64,000 nt of DNA from the NCBI GenBank assembly GCA_018857735.1, contig JABMCL010003913.1, positions 48,366-112,365 of the forward strand, read 5' to 3'. A program made the position numbers and the translations under genes. The DNA comes from Alviniconcha marisindica (taxonomy: Eukaryota; Mollusca; Gastropoda; Provannidae). Positions 38,001 through 51,400 of the stretch are shown piece by piece. Position 1 is the stretch's first letter. Each line of letters starts with the position of its first letter. The notes under the pieces are model-generated. The model made no database searches, had not been told where the DNA came from, and saw nothing but the letters and a program-made list of their open reading frames with translations.

Positions 38001-38648
38001 ACTCGTGGTCTAATTCACAGGGTGGTGCACCCCACCCCCCGTTTTGTTCCCCCCCCCCCCCCTTTTTCCCTTTTTCTTCTTCAGTTGAACCGTTCTCTGC
38101 AGAATTCCCTTTGTTCAAAGGCGTGACCTAGTTGAGTTTCCTCCACCACTCTTATTTCCTGGCAAAACAAGCGTAGGAATATCTGTCTCTTGATCCCCAA
38201 GCATGTCTCCGCCCTCCTCCCCCTCCACTCCCACCCCACCGTCTGGTCCCGTGATTCAGGTTTTGAATGTCTAGTGTCACTCAGACAGACAATTCAGAGG
38301 CAGACTGCAAACGGTCGGGAAAGGCTCGATCGACCTGGATCTGGAAGTGCGAGGGGACGAGTTGGTCTGGCAGATAGACGCGAGGAAAACAGAATTCTGG
38401 AATTCGTTTTCACGCCGCGTTAAAACTGTGTGGATGATAAATTATCTGGACGGAAGTGCGAGACAGTCGAAAAAATTCTCTGTACTTTTGGTTCCATTAC
38501 CTCATCACTGGGCGTGTGCTGCGTGTGTGTGCGGAGCGATGGTGTAGGGGTTGGGGGATGAGAGGAGAGATGTACAAGGGTGTGTCGGGCTATAGCTTTT
38601 GCTGCTGTTGTTGTTTTGGGCTACCTTCAGCATATTATATCTATATAC

Positions 38649-38652
<4 letters not shown>

Positions 38653-38690
<38 letters not shown>

Positions 38691-38709
38691 GTGTGTGTGT
38701 GTGTGTGTT
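38653..38709. repeat. GT microsatellite
   Basis: (GT)n with a TT interruption near 38690. Confidence 0.95.
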
Positions 38710-39374
38710 GTGGGTTTTCATTTTGAAATCCTTGTTCAGTTTAGACTAATTTAAGTAACTTTATATTCATTTGTTGATGTGTTCTTGTAATTTTACATTT
38801 GGTGATAGACAGCATTGTACAGTGCTAAGAGCTTGTGTAACTGTTGTTTAGGCACTGTATAAAACATATTATTAATATGATTTGTCACAATCTAGACACG
38901 GAAAAGGTTACCTGGGCAAAGGGAGTGGGAACGGTAGTAATGGTAGTACTGAAACTGCTCTACTGTTCCTGACTGTCCATATGGAAAAGAATACCTGAAA
39001 TTCACTTTAACGTGACTGGCCTTCTCAAGGCATGCTTTGTCCAAAAGATAGAACTTTTTAAACAGAGTTCACAAGTGATGATTAGCAGGAGTAATGTACA
39101 GGACACTGTCAAGAGTCAGGGCTTGTGGTTTCTTTCAAAAAGTTAAAAACTAGAGTTGCGCACTCATGTTGCCTTATGTAAGAGGCCGTCAGTAGGTGTA
39201 AGGCCTTAATAAGTAATCTGCTTTTTAGCATCTCAGGACATTAAATGAAATGTATGGTGTGGCTGTAAGGCCTCTTTTCCCCGTTTCCACATAGCCCAGG
39301 AAAGATTAAGAGCAGGGAGGTGGAGCTGGGCTCTCATAGCAGGATGGTTTGTCTTGGTGCAGGGTTGTTCCTCA

Positions 39375-39660
39375 ACAGTTGCTTTTTGGACACTGTCTTT
39401 GTGACTTTGCTCCACACAGCTGTTGAAACAGCAATTAGTGAAGTATACAAGTTGCTTGGCACTGGCGGGGTCCCTACCTCCTTAACATTGTTGTTCTGGC
39501 GGTGGCTGACTCTCTTCAGTCCTTCCGCACTTGGACGAGCTATTCATCTCTACCAGATCCCTACCAACCCCCCCCCCCCCCCCCCCCCACTGCCCTTGTC
39601 CCGTCCCCAATAAGCCTTATGGTTTCTGTGGACGAAAAGCACCATGAAAGAACTGTAAGG
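39375..39660 (+). mobile_element. Partial SINE, family 2 (head missing)
   Basis: The body block TTTTTGGACACTGTCTTTGTG and the end block AATAAGCCTTATGGTTTCTG match the copy at 58.1 kb. A 21-base poly-C run interrupts it at 39568-39588. Its 3' part is included in the 1.03-kb duplication that follows, so the tail block recurs near 40625. Confidence 0.65.
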
Positions 39661-39967
39661 CCAGTTGTGACACTTGACGGTATTTTGTACATAACTACAT
39701 AACCACTAATCGTCACTCATGAAACAGCTTTTAAAATGATAAGAAAACAACAACAAAACGTGGCGGGGCAGGGTCCATGATTTCAAAGTTTTCATTTTGA
39801 CCCTTTCTGCCTGTTTGACAACACTTTTTGTGAAGGCTAGTTCTTATTAAAGCACTATGTACAGGGTGGTAAAACAATAACACATAAACTACCACTGACA
39901 GGTGTCCATAATGCCGTAACCTAAAGCGTCTAAGTTAATTCTTGGTGTCTTGCATGGTTGCACACAC

Positions 39968-40010
<43 letters not shown>

Positions 40011-40981
40011 GTGTCAGGGCAGGCGGTGGTGGTGGCGGGAGTTGGGGGGTGGGAACCAGAAGTTTACAACAATCAACGACTGTAAAGAAGGGGACTGAAG
40101 GGGATAGACTGTCTGAACCACACACGACACAACTGCCGGCAGACCGCGATTTTGGAGGGCTAGAACTACAGTTAACAGTAGAAGTGCGGCAATTCAGTGT
40201 GGCAGTTTAGTGCACAGCTTTCCCTCTTCTCCCCTCATCACCCTCGGTGCATTGTCTGTGGTTGTGACAGCATCACGTCTGACCCCCCTGCACCTGTGAA
40301 CCACATCCCAGCTGTTTCGCCGCCGCCGCCGCGTTTAGTGTGGGGGGGGGGGGGGAATTCCCCCTCACACAACCTATCGATCCACTTCACCATAGGAAAT
40401 ATAAACTGAGTTGGGAGTCCGGCAGACTTCAATGTTCCGATCAAAACTCTGCTTCATGTTCAAATCAATCAGGTCCATTTTCACAGCTGATTTAAGGTAC
40501 AAAAACTTTAGCTGGGCACCCAGTCAACGGCCGTCTCCAACGAACCAGTTTCGAAGGCTCCTTCGAATTAGTTCAGTCTACCAGATCCCTACCAACCCCC
40601 CCCCCCCCCCCCCTCCCGTCCCCAATAAGCCTTATGGTTTCTGTGGACGAAAAGCACCATGAAAGAACTGTAAGGCCAGTTGTGACACTTGACGGTATTT
40701 TGTACATAACTACATAACCACTAATCGTCACTCATGAAACAGCTTTTAAAATGATAAGAAAACAACAACAAAACGTGGCGGGGCAGGGTCCATGATTTCA
40801 AGTTTTCATTTTGACCCTTTCTGCCTGTTTGACAACACTTTTTGTGAAGGCTAGTTCTTATTAAAGCACTATGTACAGGGTGGTAAAACAATAACACATA
40901 AACTACCACTGACAGGTGTCCATAATGCCGTAACCTAAAGCGTCTAAGTTAATTCTTGGTGTCTTGCATGGTTGCACACAC

Positions 40982-41018
<37 letters not shown>

Positions 41019-41609
41019 GTGTGTGTGTGTGTCGGGCAGGCGGTGGTGGTGGCGGGAGTTGGGGGGTGGGAACCAGAAGTTTACAACAATCAACGACTGT
41101 AAAGAAGGGGACTGAAGGGGATAGACTGTCTGAACCACACACGACACAACTGCCGGCAGACCGCGATTTTGGAGGGCTAGAACTACAGTTAACAGTAGAA
41201 GTGCGGCAATTCAGTGTGGCAGTTTAGTGCACAGCTTTCCCTCTTCTCCCCTCATCACCCTCGGTGCATTGTCTGTGGTTGTGACAGCATCACGTCTGAC
41301 CCCCCTGCACCTGTGAACCACATCCCAGCTGTTTCGCCGCCGCCGCCGCTGTTTAAGTGTGTGTGTGTGTGGGGGGGGGGGGGGAGATTCCCCCTCACAC
41401 AACCTATCGATCCACTTCACCATAGGAAATATAAACTGAGTTGGGAGTCCGGCAGACTTCAATGTTCCGATCAAAACTCTGCTTCATGTTCAAATCAATC
41501 AGGTCCATTTTCACAGCTGATTTAAGGTACAAAAACTTTAGCTGGGCACCCAGTCAACGGCCGTCTCCAACGAACCAGTTTCGAAGGCTCCTTCGAATTA
41601 GTTCAGTCT
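39549..41609 (+). repeat. Recent tandem duplication, two copies of about 1.03 kb
   Basis: Copy 1 runs from 39549 to about 40578 and copy 2 from about 40577 to 41609. They are almost identical over their whole length. Differences are concentrated in poly-C, GT and GCC runs, with very few changes elsewhere (for example one A fewer near 40800). Each copy has a GT microsatellite and the tail of a family-2 SINE. Confidence 0.93.
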
Positions 41610-42577
41610 GATTTGCAAACCGAACCCCCCCCCCCCCCCCCTCCGGCCCCCAAATCCCAAGAGCCCCTAATTGACTGCAGCGTCACCAATGGTAACGTAA
41701 ACGTTCTCTGCCGGCCGCTATTCGGCACCTGGTACTGGTCTGCTCACGTGCACAAAATTATAAACAGCAGCTGCATCTGCAGGAAATCGGTAATTACCCA
41801 ATGATGCAAGTGGTCTACATGCTGCAATTAAAACATGTTGCGCTGATTTATTTAATAAAGTAAATAACCACAGTCTGTTCGTTTTCCACTTTTTCGCGTG
41901 CAGTTTCTATTTCATGTGAATCTGACAAAACAAAACAACAAACCTTTCGGTTTTTAATCAACGTATCAATGTTTTCTACTGTCTGTCGAACCAAACACCA
42001 AAACACTCTTCAGTAATCGGCATGTCAATTTTAAAGGCGCATCAATCTACGCCGGTTGAGTTGACAAACCAACAAATCAGGCACGTTTTTTGACCTTCAT
42101 GACAAAACCAAGTTCAACATCAAACCAAAGAACAAGCCTGCCACACTAAATAAGAAGTCCGAGAGTTCCACTTCCAGCCTTTTACTCAGACAACCCACAC
42201 ACAACCCACACCGTACCACCCAGCACACAACCACAAAACGGCAACACTCGAGCGTGTAATGATCACTATGATGTATCGAAACAGATCTCCCAACCCATTC
42301 TAATACTACCCCCCCCCCCCCCCCCCCCCCCCAAATTCCCAGACCTTGAAGTGTGAGTGCCCGGACAGCTGAGGCGCACTTCCCCAATACCTGCCCAAGT
42401 AGGAGGGGGGTGGCCCCGGAGGAAGGTTACCTTTACGTTCCGGCCACGCCGCGTACACGGAAACCGCCAACATCAAAGGCATGCCCCGCGTGCATCAGAG
42501 GGATCTGGGAAGGAAGCCATGATAATCATCGCACCTCCCACCGCCCACGTTACGTTGGTACCCAGACTCCGAGGCAG

Positions 42578-42578
<1 letters not shown>

Positions 42579-42617
<39 letters not shown>

Positions 42618-42621
42618 TGTG
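42579..42621. repeat. GT microsatellite
   Basis: (TG)n with one GG interruption. Confidence 0.95.
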
Positions 42622-42856
42622 AATGTACGTGAGTGTATGTGCGTGCGTGCACGCATGAAAGTGTTGCCGGAAGGACCGAGGTGTGTGTGTGGGGGGGCTA
42701 ATGATGCAAAGTGGGAATGCAGTCGTACTTGCTGAGCTTGGATGCGAGGCTCGGGGAGAGTAAACCTAGCCCGATCTTTCCACCTGGGCGGAAACTTTTG
42801 TTTCCAAATTGCAGTCGACCAAAGTCTCAAGGCCGTGCAGCTGACCGTCCTCTTCA

Positions 42857-43497
42857 CCATCGGCCAGTTCTACACAACACATGGCCCCCCTGACCATCGG
42901 CCAGTTCTACACAGCACATGGTCCCCCGCACCATCGGCCAGTTCTACACAGTACATGGTCCCCCACACCATCGGCCAGTTCTACACAGCACACGGTCCCC
43001 CACACCATCGGCCAGTTCTACACAGCACATGGTCCCCCACACCATCGGACAGTTCTACACAGCACATGGTTACCCTGACCATCGGACAGTTCTACACAAC
43101 ACATGGTCACCCTGACCATCGGACAGTTCTACACATGGTCCCCCACACCATCGGCCAGTTCTACACAACACACGGTCCCCCTGACCATCGGACAGTTCTA
43201 CACATGGTCCCCCTGACCATCGGACAGTTCTACACATGGTCCCCCGCACCATTGGACAGTTCTACACATGGTCCCCCACACCATCGGACAGTTCTACACA
43301 TGGCCCCCGCGCCATCGGACAGTTTTACACATGGCCACCCTCAATCGGACAGTTCTAGTTCTACATATGGTCCTCCACACCATCGGACAGTTCTACACAC
43401 GGTCCCCCGCACCATCGGACAGTTCTACACATGGTTCCCCCTCACAATCGGACAGTTCTACACAACACATGGTTCCCCCTCACCATCGGACAGTTAG
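42857..43497 (+). repeat. Minisatellite, 37/32-bp unit, about 19 copies
   Basis: The basic unit, ACCATCGGCCAGTTCTACAC plus 17 bases, is 37 bp. From about the eighth unit on, most units lack 5 bp and are 32 bp. Stop codons are rare in all plus frames because of the repeat's composition, which produces long but meaningless ORFs. It ends about 340 bp from exon 3. Confidence 0.93.
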
Positions 43498-43833
43498 AGA
43501 TAGAAAGAAAACATAATACGAAATAATACAAAAATAAGAAACCACACACACACACATGCACACAAAGTTCACACCAACCCAAACGCGCGCACACACACAC
43601 ACACAAAGGAAAGGAAAGCATAACAAGAACTCGACTCCAAGTGAAAATGAAAAAAAAGAAACGAACAAGTATCCACGGTAATCCCACCAACGTTTAAAAT
43701 CGAAGCCAACATGCTCAAACACTCAAGACGGCGACACACACACACACAAAGTCCACACCAACCCAAACGCAAAGTCTTTGCAGACACGTGCCAAGAGCTA
43801 GTTCTATATATATATATTCCTCCCCCCACTGAC

Positions 43834-44067
43834 CTTGGCCCAAGCTGCGCCGGATCTTGACCTCGAACTGGATGAGGTACTCGCGGGTGTCGAAGGCGAG
43901 GAGGGTGACGTGCTTGTGGCAGATCACGGCCAGCACGTTGCTCTCCCGCTCCAGGGTGAAGCCCGACTCCAGCCCCAAGTAGCCATCCAGGGGGAAGGAG
44001 GTCTTCACCTTGCCCCCGGCCCGCAGCGCCTCGTGTACGTCCTTGTACAGGACCAGCTGCAGTCGGT
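43834..44067 (-). CDS. DOK7: Dok-7-like docking protein, coding exon 3 (rest of PH domain, residues 35-113)
   Basis: This exon completes the PH domain. The acceptor (TTTGCAG at 44074-44068) leads into a two-base codon completion (D35). Segments that match Dok-7 are LVLYKD (residues 39-44), GYLGLESGF (63-71; human GLEPGL), LAVICHKH (80-87; human LAIVCLSQ), LLAFD (90-94; human MLGFD) and KIRRSLG (105-111; human RIRYALG). The exon ends one base into codon 113 at a GTCAGT donor. The 234 nt compare with 231 nt in human exon 3, in the same phase at both ends. The PH domain of Dok-7 binds phosphoinositides and helps dimerisation, so a membrane-proximal cytoplasmic location is inferred. A GT/GA microsatellite block begins about 50 bp beyond the exon in the upstream intron. 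Confidence 0.9.
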
Positions 44068-44116
44068 CTGCAAACACCAGATGGAACGCGGTGAAAAACG
44101 AATTTTAGTTGAAGAC

Positions 44117-44121
<5 letters not shown>

Positions 44122-44148
<27 letters not shown>

Positions 44149-44171
44149 TGGGGGGGGGGGTTGTTACTATA

Positions 44172-44265
<94 letters not shown>
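44122..44265. repeat. GT, poly-G, GT and GA compound microsatellite beside exon 3
   Basis: Two GT runs (44122-44149 and 44175-44201), a poly-G run between them and a (GA)n run (44202-44265). The block lies 55 bp beyond the acceptor end of exon 3. Confidence 0.95.
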
Positions 44266-44269
<4 letters not shown>

Positions 44270-44282
44270 GAGACGGGGTAAT

Positions 44283-44737
44283 GATTGATGATCACTTATA
44301 TAGCGCTATTCTCCGCTCTCTTGAGCAGACTCACTGCGCTGCATGTGGTTCTACATGAGTGACAAGCTTTTATAGCGCGTTTTTGAATATCCACCGAAGT
44401 GTACTTACAGCGCTGGCATGGCTGGTGCCACATGAAACTGCAGCCATCTCGGCGCAAGTTCTGTGTACACCATACAACCATGTCACTTCACGCAAAGCCA
44501 CATACGTAAGGTGTATGCGTGTTTAGCTGTAACCTGGCACCTGCACCTTTGGCAGAATAACCGGGATCTTTACGTGCTACTGCGGTAACAGGGGGGTGGA
44601 ACGGATACCGAAATAAGAGTCGGCACAGAAAGTCGACCCTGGAGAAGAAAATTATCCCGCCGCTCCTGCAGGGATTTGAACCCGCGACCTTTCAGTCACG
44701 AGTCCAGCGATCTAACCACTGAGCTATCCCCGTCCCC
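44283..44737 (-). mobile_element. tRNA-headed SINE, family 1, copy C
   Basis: Minus-orientation copy with a clear tRNA-like head (about 44737-44660). The A-box-like TAGCTCAGTGG and B-box-like GGTTCAAATCC are both readable on the minus strand. The body ends in TATATAAGTGATCATCAATCA. It lies directly next to the GA microsatellite at 44202-44265, 220 bp into the intron upstream of exon 3. Confidence 0.85.
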
Positions 44738-47700
44738 GTAATGTCATGTGAACCGCACAGAGAGCGAGAGGGAGTACTTCAACTAAAGTTAAAGGAGAAG
44801 AATCCCCCCAAAGAAGAAGAAAAAAGCAAACAAAAAGCAAGGATGTGAACACCATTTTTTGTTAACAATAAATATCTCCATTAAAAAGTACTGTAAATAT
44901 ACATGACGGAGCTTTGCGCGTCGCACTGTCCCGTAGACCTAAAATCACCCAAGAACTACAATAAAAGGATTGCCACGTAAATGAAACCCACGCACGAGTC
45001 AACAAATGTGCTTTTCTGTCCGTCCTGTCTTGGGTGTCTGTGGAGAAAAGGTAATTTACACAACGTAAATATTTCGCTTTTCGTTAAAATAGATCAAAAG
45101 AAGCTGCTCCCATTTCGCGCGCTATCCGATCCTAGATAATGGCGCCACTGATTCTGCATCGACAGTGACAATTCTTGCCGGGTTAATCACAGTTTGCCAA
45201 AGTGTCAGAGATCGTGCACCAGACCTGGAAGACAAAAATTATATATATAGCAATCCGTTGTCAGTTTTTCAGTGCTACGGGGGTGGTTTGCCGAGAAATA
45301 CTACTACACTTTGAGTCACAGTGACAGGATGAACAGACTTTTGCACTCGTATGCCAATGCTGTATAAACAGAATAATAGACGAAACTCATAATAGCGGAC
45401 AGTAAGCATTTCCAAATTGTTACCGTTTGAACTTAAGATTGTATCCCACATCTTCCTGAGAAAAGCAAATAAAGTTAAGGTTGGATGGAAGTGAGAATTG
45501 AAAAAGGTGGTGTTTTGGAAAAGCAATCACAGGAAATAAGGCCGGGCCGATGCAGGCACCTCTGCATAAACTCCTGCCAGTACAGCCAGGCTGGCATGGG
45601 TCAAACGCGCCATGTTTGCCGACTACCATAAAGGGGAAGAAGCACAAAAAGGGAGATGAAAAGCAAAACAAAATACTGTGAACTAGCTTTGAAACATTTG
45701 TTGGTGAACCGGGGAAGGCGGGGGAGAGGTGGGGGTGGGGCGACGGACAGGGGGTGGGGGTCGGGGAGAAAAGAGAATTTATGACAGTTTTCGCTGGTTA
45801 CCAGTCTACCGAGCTGGTTAAGACTACAATTTTATCAGTACCTCAGGTGACATGATGTCCGTGAAGAACTTGTAAAAACGTTTTATACAGCCACTCCTGA
45901 CATCAACTTTTGGAATGACTTGCAGAACGCATCCAAACAAGACAAAAACAGACTCGACAAGAACAAAACAAAAAAGTCGGGTGGGGTGGTGGGAAGAGGA
46001 CAAGAACGCACAGACACAACTTATCGACTAGTGACAAACTGAGGATAATAACTGAGTGCACGCACACAAATACACACACACACACACTCATGCTGACAAA
46101 TAATCCTTCCATAACGATAATAATTAACGTAACAACAACAAATAATTAGGGAGATCTTGCACTGCGCATATTTATAGTGACTACGGTATTCAGTGTCCAC
46201 TGGCCCATTAAAGTTACCAGCAGGGAGAATCCCGTTTCTTGCCCCGTTCGGTACCGGCGCTGACGCCTACACCAAAGGCTCCATCCAACATGTGCATCAA
46301 CATGTTAACAGGGCAACAGCGCGTAGTGCCTGTGAAGGGATTTCAACACTTCAGTACGGCTGATGACCACCACCACCACCACCACAGGTCACATCTCCAA
46401 TTTGTATACAACTGCTGGCGTTAAGGAACGATTCTAGGGTGTGAATAACTCCGAGGATGTGCTTTTGCAGCAGTTTCCCCCCCACCTGACAGAGAAGCTC
46501 CACAGGGGGTCGGGCAACGGGTCCTGCACAAAACCAGTTCAGACTGGAAGCCCCGGTTTCTGACTTACTCTAAACACACCTCGAAACAAACTGCCGACTC
46601 CTCACTCTGAAATTACTAGCGGCAATGAACTGCTTCCGGCTCGCGCTAAATTAACACCGAAGACCGACTGTGCTGTTAAGGTTACGGGCCATGAACATCG
46701 TTTCCATCCTCAGCTTAAATGTATTAAGCACGTGTAACACAACGGCGGCTCAACCGCCCATTCGCTGCCGTCCTAAGTTCCTTTTGTCCATTTCCTTCGC
46801 TTTGTTCCGGGCATATCTTCATTGCTTGTCTTTTTTTCTTCCCCCCCCCAGAATGGATGTGACAAAACCGAATCACAGCAAAACGAGGCATTCAATTTAC
46901 ACGCACGTCTGACTTAAAGAGTAACAGCAATGAAAGCACACACACACACACACTGATTTCTCAGCCATACAGTCTCAATTCCTTCTTCTGAACGTCAAAA
47001 TACAGCAACAGCGGCGATGGATCGCGAAGCGACTTTCAGAAGGAAAACGGCAACAACACCCTTCAGAATCGGACCAAACCCCCACAGATGACAAATCTTG
47101 AGCAAAGCGGTTGCTGAAAGAGAACTCCAGCGTGGAACTGGAAGATAGAGAGGTATGTGAACATGCCGATAGCATCTGACATACTCCGGACGCCAGACAA
47201 TGAATGAGCTTGTAGTCGGAGACGTTCGGGATCTCAACATCTGCTCTATCCTTTCCAGCAGTCGGAAATTGTCGTCGCTGAGTAAACATACTCAACATAT
47301 ATGCTGACGAAAAGCGACGTACGAAAGAAGATAGGCAAGGGGTAGCAGGACTGGGTTTGGGGAAGGGGTAGTGGTGGTGGTGGGGTGGATGGTCGAAAAC
47401 TACTAACATTGGCCAACAATGAGCCAAAATCAAGATCAAAGTGGAACACAGATCATACTGTTATGTCTATATTATACCCCACCTCCTCCAGAAAAAGCAA
47501 GGGAAAAAAAAGAAGCGGTTACACAGTAACACGAAAAAAGTGGAGGGAGTGAGAGAGAGAGAAAGTGGGGTTGGGGTCTGGGGGGTGGGGAGGAGGCAGC
47601 GGCGACGAAGAGCCAAGATGCCATACCGATGACCTGGTAGGAAGTTTACTGATCTACCGACTTCTTTTGAAAAGTGATCAGTGATACATATCCCTAATCG

Positions 47701-48424
47701 CAAATTCACCCCGCACCGCCCCTACCCTTCTAGAATGTAATAATGTAATAATTATCCCCTCACCGTGCTGACGAGTTTCCGGTGCACCAACTTCCCTTTG
47801 ATATCACAAACTGTACCCCAACACTCCTTAAAGACGGTAACTCTGGGCCTGAAATGCTGCCAAGACTTCTGCTGTTCTTCTCCGCCGTTTTGCAAGTCGT
47901 CAAGTACTTTTAAATGAAAGTAACCTGCGGGAGATTTTTTTCTCTTTCCCCCCCCTTCAACAGTCGATATACATTAATTTCGTCCATGGTTTGTATTCAA
48001 TCCTGCTTTCAATGAACCCAAACCTCAAAAGAGCCTCTTCAAAGGATGCCTGACAGTGGGACAGAAGGGGGGAAGGGGGAAACTGTACTCTTCCTCCTAT
48101 CTCTGCATGCAAGTTTTGCATGAAGTTTTATGCCAGGGCATGGGTGAGAAAGAGTGCATTTTTGCGCCCTGCCAATGGGGCTTTCTTTGTCGGAGCCGCA
48201 CATCAAGCACGGAGCTATCAGCTTCCTGGCCAGGCGGCCCACTGAGATTAGCGCGTCTCCCGGGAGTTTAAACTGTCACCACGATCAGCACACGCCGCCC
48301 CGAAAAATGAAACCAACTGCGCCATGGGTGTTCTTGTCGTAGAGGCAGTGGAGTAAGGTCTTTATTCGCCAATGCCCCCCCCTCCCCCCCCCCCCCCCCT
48401 TCTTTCTTGTCCTGTGTGTGTGTG

Positions 48425-48494
48425 ACCATGGCCGTATGTATGTGTGTATGCATGCATGCATGCATGCACACACACACACACACACGGCCATGGT
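48425..48494. repeat. 70-bp palindrome built on a (GCAT)n core
   Basis: ACCATGGCCGT at 48425-48435 is inverted at 48484-48494. Between them, a GT-rich run, a self-complementary (GCAT)n run and a CA run pair with each other, so almost the whole segment can fold back. Confidence 0.8.
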
Positions 48495-51400
48495 GTATGT
48501 GAAATATTTATATCTGGCATATCTAGACAACAGACAGAGAGTGAATACAAGTTTACACGTCAAACGCTCGTGCTCCGCCTCAGATGACCTGTCTGCCCTT
48601 TTTGTTCCTTCTTCTTTACCCGTCTCAGTTCATTTCTCTTTTCAAAGCGAGGGTATACGCTGGGTTTTACAATGACAGCACTGGAGGCTATCTGGTGCAC
48701 TCAGAGCTTTGCTTTTCACGCCATTTTTCTTCCCTTCCTTGCAAACTGCGCAGACACAATATTCAAAACAGCTCAATACATTTGTAGGTCGTTTTAAATG
48801 TCTGATCAAGTAAGGTTACGATCAAACCAAAGGGACACTGCGTAGTCTCAAGATGTTAACACTTTCTGCATTCTACGGTGCTGGTTAAGTTCACTCCTCA
48901 GGGGGTGAACTTACGGAGTCGGAAACACTGTCCTTCTGACAATGGTGGTACATAAGATTTTATTTTTCGCTGCGAAGCGCACGTTTGCAACTGCAAAAAT
49001 AGTTTAGCACATTAAAAGCACACTTTTCACCGACAACGTTACTGTTGCACAGCTCTGCACATGGATCTATATAAGTTCTCGGCTCTGCACAAACGGGAGA
49101 CAGCTCGACCAACAACAACTCGTTTTAGTAGATGACAAACTTGCAGCAAATTTGTACTGCAAAGGCGACTTTTAGCAATAGCTGTCCCTCAAAAAAAGAA
49201 AAGAAAAAAAAGGCCATTTTTGTCGCAGCAGTGTTACCTCTCATTCTTGAAGCTGTAAAAATTAAGCTGTCGCTAATGAGCTGCAAATGTACGCTTTGCA
49301 GGCGACAAAATCTGCTGGGGCAAGACCAACTTTCCGATTGTGGTAGCGACCGCCAGTGATACCTTTCATCAGCGTTGGCGGGCCACCTGCACTGTTGCCG
49401 ATTTGTACGGCTGACAGGACGCACCCCCAAAAAAACAACACCAACAACAAAAAACAAACAACCTACACACAAAACAACAATCTTCCCGCCCTGCTTACAC
49501 ATCCTAGCGGTGTGTGTACTGGTAAAGGTGTTAACACACTGGGCTGGCGAAAGTCAGTGTTACCCTACTCTTTCAATGTCCGAACCAGCTTAAAACAAAA
49601 ACATTTACCCCCCACACACACACACAAAAAAGGGGGGGGGGGGTCAAAAGCTAAAACTACCCCGTCCGTCCCCCTTCCCAGGTCAAAGAAAGTATAGACC
49701 GGAAAATCTCTGCCCATGAAGGGCCACAGGAAGTTGGTGGAGGCAGGTTCGAGTGCGGGAGAGGAAGGGATAAAGAAACAACCCAAGATGTGTTTTGTCA
49801 GCCAATAAATAGCCTGGCCCCTTTGACAGCCGAGCGAACGCTGTGCTTGCTAGGACTCAAAGAGTCTGGCCTGAAAACATCTGGCGGCTTGCTATACAGG
49901 TACAAGTGTTGAGCTCCTCTGTCATAAAAAGGAGACGCGAAGGGCTGGTGAGCGCGCTCGTCCGGCTCTCTCAGCACATTGAAACGTTTTGCGAAGTATC
50001 CGATCCTAGGCACGCAAACGCACGTGAAACCAGTTTCTTCAGTGCGCGCCGCGGAACATCTCTGTTTCCTACTGGTATGAATGCAACAGTAGACCATAAC
50101 AATATGCTAACTGTAACCACCCTACATAGAGGGAGGGCCCGACAGCAAAGCAGTGGTTACACAGGCCGGATACAAACAGCAAGTTACCACCGAAGATTTA
50201 GAAAACGGGGTAAACCACTCCAGCGAAAGGACCCAAGACGAAAAGACGTGGCTGCAGCACTGCTCAGACAGAACACAGCCAGCGCCTTTGTTGAAAGCTG
50301 CCCGCAACTTACCATTAGCTCGCCTCCCCACCCCTTTCAGTTCCAGAAGACAAAAGCCCTATTCATCCACCAACAGCACGATCAAATGACAAGCACCACC
50401 CTCTTTTCGCCCTCTGAGAAAATACGCAAGAGGGTAGCCATTACCGTCGTTATGGCCGCTCTCACGACGAAAAGAATTTAACTGAAGACAATGCCAGTCC
50501 TCCCGACCCGTCTGGTACCTTCCCTTTCCCTCACAATTCACAACAGACTTTCCACATGCGTGTACACTGTATGTATTTCGACAAACAAAATATTAGAGGC
50601 TCGAAATTCTGTCTACGCATTGGAACGAACGAGAGGCTACGACTTAGGAGTAAATTGTCTGTGACAAATGCACGTTATCAAAAAATGTGCTAGATTCTCT
50701 TGATAATTATTATGCACGCACTTTATCACAGGCTAGTGACAAGAGCGGCCGACTAGTACTGCTATACTGCCACTGACACCCCCACCCCACCAACAGCAAT
50801 GCTTCACTTTAACTCAAGGTCGTTCTGGCACTGCAAGGCTCACTGGCAGACTTCAAAGGAGAGCACTACAAGAGCAGTACCATAAAGTTTACTTCAAGAA
50901 TCAAACACCGCCGATCATCAACAGAACAGGTCCGCAGCACAGACCTCAGTGTTAGCTATTCAAATAGTCGAGAGCAGAGCACTCCAAGGCTCCAGAGACG
51001 GGTCGAGCAGGGAACGAGCGGGGTGGCCACTCCTGCAGCGCTGACCACTCCACAAGGGCCCGTGTTTTCATTCCCGCAAATCAGCGGTCTGCACAGGTCA
51101 TTACCGGTAAATCACTAGCAGCTCACGCGGCTCAGGAGATGCTTGGCCATCCCCGTTCCCTTGACGAAGACTGCACCCAGGCCCGTTGTTCCTTACACTT
51201 GCTTAACGCCCGGTTATCTTTGGAGGGGTACTGGCGTGGCCCGATTCCCAGGATGAGGGGGAAGGGGCTATAACTAGCTAACACTACACTGTCACCACCA
51301 GATTCTGCATAACGACGGGAAGCGATGAAAGACATTTTAACGCTGCACCAAATGTGAGGGGCAAAGTCACACGACGGTGTCCACAAATCACCGTTTCTGA

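Noticed and set aside
42742..43497. 251-codon plus-strand ORF with repeats
   Set aside because: It is a by-product of the 37/32-bp minisatellite. The unit length is not a multiple of 3 and several frames are open.
42857..43497. CRISPR-like array
   Set aside because: The units are contiguous without unique spacers and the genome is eukaryotic.
46975..47439. 154-codon minus-strand ORF in intron 2
   Set aside because: It has no family resemblance and the composition looks non-coding; an extra exon here would break the phase fit between exons 2 and 3.
49843..50481. 212-codon plus-strand ORF in intron 2
   Set aside because: There is no recognisable domain, no splice context and no repeat of its pattern elsewhere. 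A chance ORF in a GC-richer stretch is likelier.
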